A stretch of DNA of 15,033 bases from JACPRB01 sp964468745 (GTDB lineage Bacteria > Planctomycetota > MHYJ01 > JACPRB01), in NCBI GenBank assembly GCA_964468745.1, contig CAYXVY010000234.1, positions 1-15,033 of the forward strand. Direction: 5' to 3'. Positions 12,784-15,033 of this stretch are shown in pieces (the first letter of the stretch is position 1; every line of letters starts with the position of its first letter). The notes under the pieces are model-generated. The model saw only the letters and a list, made by a program, of their open reading frames with translations. It was not told the DNA's origin and made no database searches. The position numbers were made by a program, and so were the translations under genes.

Positions 12784-14607
12784 ATGTGCGGAATCATTGG
12801 GTACGTCGGAGGCAAGCAGGCGCTTCCCATCCTGATGGGCGGGCTGAAGCTGCTGGAGTATCGCGGATACGACTCCGCGGGCGTCGTCGTCTACGACGGC
12901 AAACGCTTCCAGTTCGAAAAGGCGGCCGGCAAGCTCGGGGTGCTGGAGGCCCGCCTAAAGAAGCGCAAGCTCGTGGGCTCGCTCGGCATCGGGCACACTC
13001 GCTGGGCGACGCACGGCGGCGTGACCGAGGCGAATGCGCACCCGCACATGTCGTGCGACAAGAGAGTCGCGATCGTCCACAACGGGATCATCGAGAACTA
13101 CGCGGAGCTGAAGAAAAAGCTCCGCAAGCACACGTTTCGCTCGGAGACCGATACCGAGATTGTGGCGCACCTCGTCGAGCAGCACTACAAGGGCGATCCG
13201 ATGGAGGCCGTGCTCGCGGCCGTCCGCGAATTGAGGGGAGCATACGCTCTCGTAATCGCGTTCGCCGATCACCCCGACAGGCTCTACGGCGCGCGCCTGA
13301 ACGCACCGCTCGTCGTCGGTCTCGACTCGACCGAGTCGCTTCTCGCGAGCGATCTGCACGCGCTGCTGCCGCACACGCGCACCGTCGCAGCCGTAGAAGA
13401 GGGCCGCGTGGTCGAGGTGAGTCGCGCGGGCGTGCGCGCCGTCGATCTCCGGGGCGTGGTTCGGCAGCTCAAGCCGTTCACCGTCGAGTGGTCGGCCGAG
13501 GCGGCGTCGAAAAACGGCTTTCCGCACTACATGCTCAAAGAGATCCACGAGCAGGCCGACACCACCGCGCAGGAGTTGCAGGGTCGCATGGACGTCGCGA
13601 GGGGGCACATCGAATTCGAAGATCTCGGCATCAAGCCTGGCCACTTCAAGAAAGTGAAACGGATCGTCATCGCGGCGTGCGGCACGTCGTGGCATGCCGG
13701 ACTGGCGACGAAAGTCGCGCTCGAAGAATTCGCGGCGCTGCACACGGAATGCGGCTTCGCCAGCGAGCTGCGGTACGGCGACTACCCCTTCGACCCTTCG
13801 ACGCTCCTGATCGCGATGTCCCAGTCGGGCGAGACGGCGGACACGCTCGCGGCGCTGCGCATGGCGCACGACGCGGGATCGAAGGTGCTTGCGATCACGA
13901 ATGTACGCGGCAGCTCAATCGCGCGCGAGGCGGATGGCGTGATCTTCATGCGGTCGCGCCTCGAGGTGGGCGTGGCGGCGACGAAGACCTACACCTCGCA
14001 ACTCCTGTGCGGCCTCCTCTTCGCGATGCAGCTTGGGCGCTGGCGCGGCACGATGCCGGGGCCGCACATGCGCTCGCGCATGGAGTCGGCGCTGAAGATT
14101 CCGGCGGCGATCCAGCAGGTGCTCGACGGTTCGGCGGCGATTCAGCAAGTCGCGCAGCGCTTCAAGGACGGATACGACTTCATGTACATCGGGCGCCGCT
14201 ACAATCTCCCGACGGCGTACGAGGGCGCGCTCAAGATGAAGGAGATCTCGTACAAGCACGCCGAAGGGTACGGTGCCGGCGAAATGAAGCACGGGCCGCT
14301 CGCGCTCGTAGACGATCATCTCACGACGCTCGCTATCGCGCCGCAGGGGCGCGTTTACGACAAGATGATCTCGAACATCCAGCAGATCGTGAGCCGCGAT
14401 GGGCACATTGTGAGCGTCGGGACGACAGGGGACGTCCTGCTGCCGACGATCTCGGAGCATGTCCTGTGGATCCCGCCGCTCGACGAGATGTGGACGCCGG
14501 TGGTTGCCGTGGTGCCGCTGCAGCTTCTCGCGTACCATACCGCGAGCGCGCTCGGGCGCGACGTGGACCAGCCCCGGAATCTTGCCAAGAGCGTCACAGT
14601 CGAGTGA
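12784..14607 (+). CDS. glmS: Glutamine--fructose-6-phosphate aminotransferase (isomerizing)
   Basis: This 607-residue enzyme makes glucosamine-6-phosphate from fructose-6-phosphate and glutamine, the first step to UDP-GlcNAc for envelope polymers. The N-terminal glutaminase domain begins MCGIIGYVGG with the nucleophile Cys2 exposed after Met removal, and contains EYRGYDSAGV, HTRWATHGG and HNGIIENY. Two SIS sugar-isomerase domains follow (AACGTSWHAG, SQSGETADTL; then YIGRRYNLPTAYEGALKMKE, AEGYGAGEMKHGPLALVDD). The C-terminus DQPRNLAKSVTVE is canonical, with Lys602 matching the catalytic Lys near the end of E. coli GlmS (609 residues). No Shine-Dalgarno sequence precedes the ATG, and no glmS ribozyme is recognisable in the 100 bases upstream. 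It probably has its own promoter or is reached by readthrough from rpsA. Confidence 0.97.
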   Translation: MCGIIGYVGGKQALPILMGGLKLLEYRGYDSAGVVVYDGKRFQFEKAAGKLGVLEARLKKRKLVGSLGIGHTRWATHGGVTEANAHPHMSCDKRVAIVHNGIIENYAELKKKLRKHTFRSETDTEIVAHLVEQHYKGDPMEAVLAAVRELRGAYALVIAFADHPDRLYGARLNAPLVVGLDSTESLLASDLHALLPHTRTVAAVEEGRVVEVSRAGVRAVDLRGVVRQLKPFTVEWSAEAASKNGFPHYMLKEIHEQADTTAQELQGRMDVARGHIEFEDLGIKPGHFKKVKRIVIAACGTSWHAGLATKVALEEFAALHTECGFASELRYGDYPFDPSTLLIAMSQSGETADTLAALRMAHDAGSKVLAITNVRGSSIAREADGVIFMRSRLEVGVAATKTYTSQLLCGLLFAMQLGRWRGTMPGPHMRSRMESALKIPAAIQQVLDGSAAIQQVAQRFKDGYDFMYIGRRYNLPTAYEGALKMKEISYKHAEGYGAGEMKHGPLALVDDHLTTLAIAPQGRVYDKMISNIQQIVSRDGHIVSVGTTGDVLLPTISEHVLWIPPLDEMWTPVVAVVPLQLLAYHTASALGRDVDQPRNLAKSVTVE

Positions 14608-14620
14608 CCTTCTTCCGTCA

Positions 14621-14626
14621 TATAAA
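14621..14626 (+). promoter_or_regulatory. Candidate -10 box for the last gene
   Basis: TATAAA stands out in GC-rich sequence in the 29-base gap after glmS and lies ten bases before the ATG at 14637. Transcription would start three or four bases before the start codon. No good -35 element is visible. Confidence 0.4.
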
Positions 14627-14636
14627 TGTGGATCGA

Positions 14637-15033
14637 ATGAAAGTCCTGCTGGGTGCGCTGTTCCTCGCCGCGTTCGCCTTCCCGTGCTCCACTCAAGAGG
14701 GACAGGAGGACAAGGCGCAGCGCATCAAGCGGGCGATCGACTGGTTCAGCGATCCGTCCGACGAGATCCGCGCGGCAGGTCGCAAGGAGCTGCTCGCGAT
14801 AGGCCCGGACGCCGTGCCGTACCTCGAGAAGCTGCTGGAGCTGCGCAACGCGCTCGACATCCACAGGCTGCTGAAGGACGTCGATCGCTCCAAGGGGCCC
14901 GACGGCCGGTGGATTGACGAAAGCGACCTGCCCACCGAGGAGGAGTTGCAGAAGAACGCGCCGAAGACGAACAAGGAAGAGGCGGAGCGTTACGTCTACA
15001 ACAAGCTGCTGGAGGCGCACGCCGCGGCGCGGG
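14637..15033 (+). CDS. Exported protein with a HEAT-like segment (partial, runs off the window)
   Basis: The first 132 codons of a gene whose end is outside the window. The N-terminus is a signal peptide (MKVLLGALFLAAFAFPCS). Cys17 follows Pro, so it does not fit a proper lipobox and lipidation is doubtful. Residues about 29-66 form a HEAT-like helical pair (SDPSDEIRAAGRKELLAIGPDAVPYLEKLLE) similar in style to the one in the PDZ protein at 1293. The rest is highly charged and helical. No enzymatic motif is visible. ATG 14637 is chosen because it gives the signal peptide directly. Only a weak GGA precedes it, and a TATAAA box lies ten bases upstream. Confidence 0.75.
   Translation, partial: MKVLLGALFLAAFAFPCSTQEGQEDKAQRIKRAIDWFSDPSDEIRAAGRKELLAIGPDAVPYLEKLLELRNALDIHRLLKDVDRSKGPDGRWIDESDLPTEEELQKNAPKTNKEEAERYVYNKLLEAHAAAR

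Overview
This GC-rich bacterial window (well above 60% G+C by eye, with strong third-position G/C bias) holds 13 protein genes packed almost end to end, and no gene-free stretch exceeds about 110 bases. There is no phage, transposon, CRISPR, rRNA or tRNA signal. The best guess for the source is an uncultured Planctomycetota or a related PVC-like lineage. The support is indirect: small exported proteins with single HEAT-like repeats and PDZ domains, an expanded HtrA family, and a cytidylate kinase carrying RDQGS where most bacteria have RDIGT. A 16S gene or whole-genome placement would be needed to settle it.

Layout. (1) 1-3408, plus strand: the tail of an unidentified gene, a hairpin over its stop codon, then a tightly coupled three-gene envelope cluster. 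The cluster is an HtrA-like protein whose whole catalytic triad is substituted, a secreted HEAT/Trp-rich/PDZ protein, and an HtrA protease with an intact triad. (2) 3424-6848, minus strand: a likely operon pabB-pabC for p-aminobenzoate (folate) synthesis, followed three bases later by a PilT-like ATPase with degenerate nucleotide-binding motifs and an unrecognised N-terminal domain of about 215 residues. (3) 6873-7250, plus strand: a small protein with a duplicated zinc-ribbon-like Cys pattern, transcribed divergently from pabB. (4) 7251-9588, minus strand: a 1-Cys (Prx6-type) peroxiredoxin and a pyrroline-5-carboxylate dehydrogenase (rocA/pruA type), separated by a perfect intrinsic terminator that also appears to contain the rocA promoter. 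(5) 9671-12681, plus strand: cmk, a PlsC-family acyltransferase and rpsA, a familiar housekeeping order, closed by a strong hairpin and a GATCCC tandem repeat. (6) 12784-14607, plus strand: glmS. (7) 14637 to the end: the start of another exported protein with a HEAT-like segment.

How it fits together. The housekeeping genes serve CMP phosphorylation, phosphatidic acid synthesis, translation, amino-sugar supply for the envelope and folate synthesis. The HtrA cluster probably handles extracytoplasmic protein quality control, with the inactive homologue and the PDZ protein as possible partners of the active protease.

Regulatory pattern. At several genes that start a transcription unit (pabB, the zinc-ribbon gene, cmk, the acyltransferase, the last gene) a TANNNT-type -10 box lies only about 7-13 bases from the start codon and there is no Shine-Dalgarno sequence. 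Genes inside operons do have one. This suggests leaderless or near-leaderless mRNAs. The most striking regulatory elements are a self-complementary ATTATAAT that could drive pabB and its divergent neighbour, and the promoter nested inside the prx terminator. I see no clear new multi-gene system. The best candidates for something undescribed are the dead/live HtrA cluster and the degenerate PilT-like fusion.
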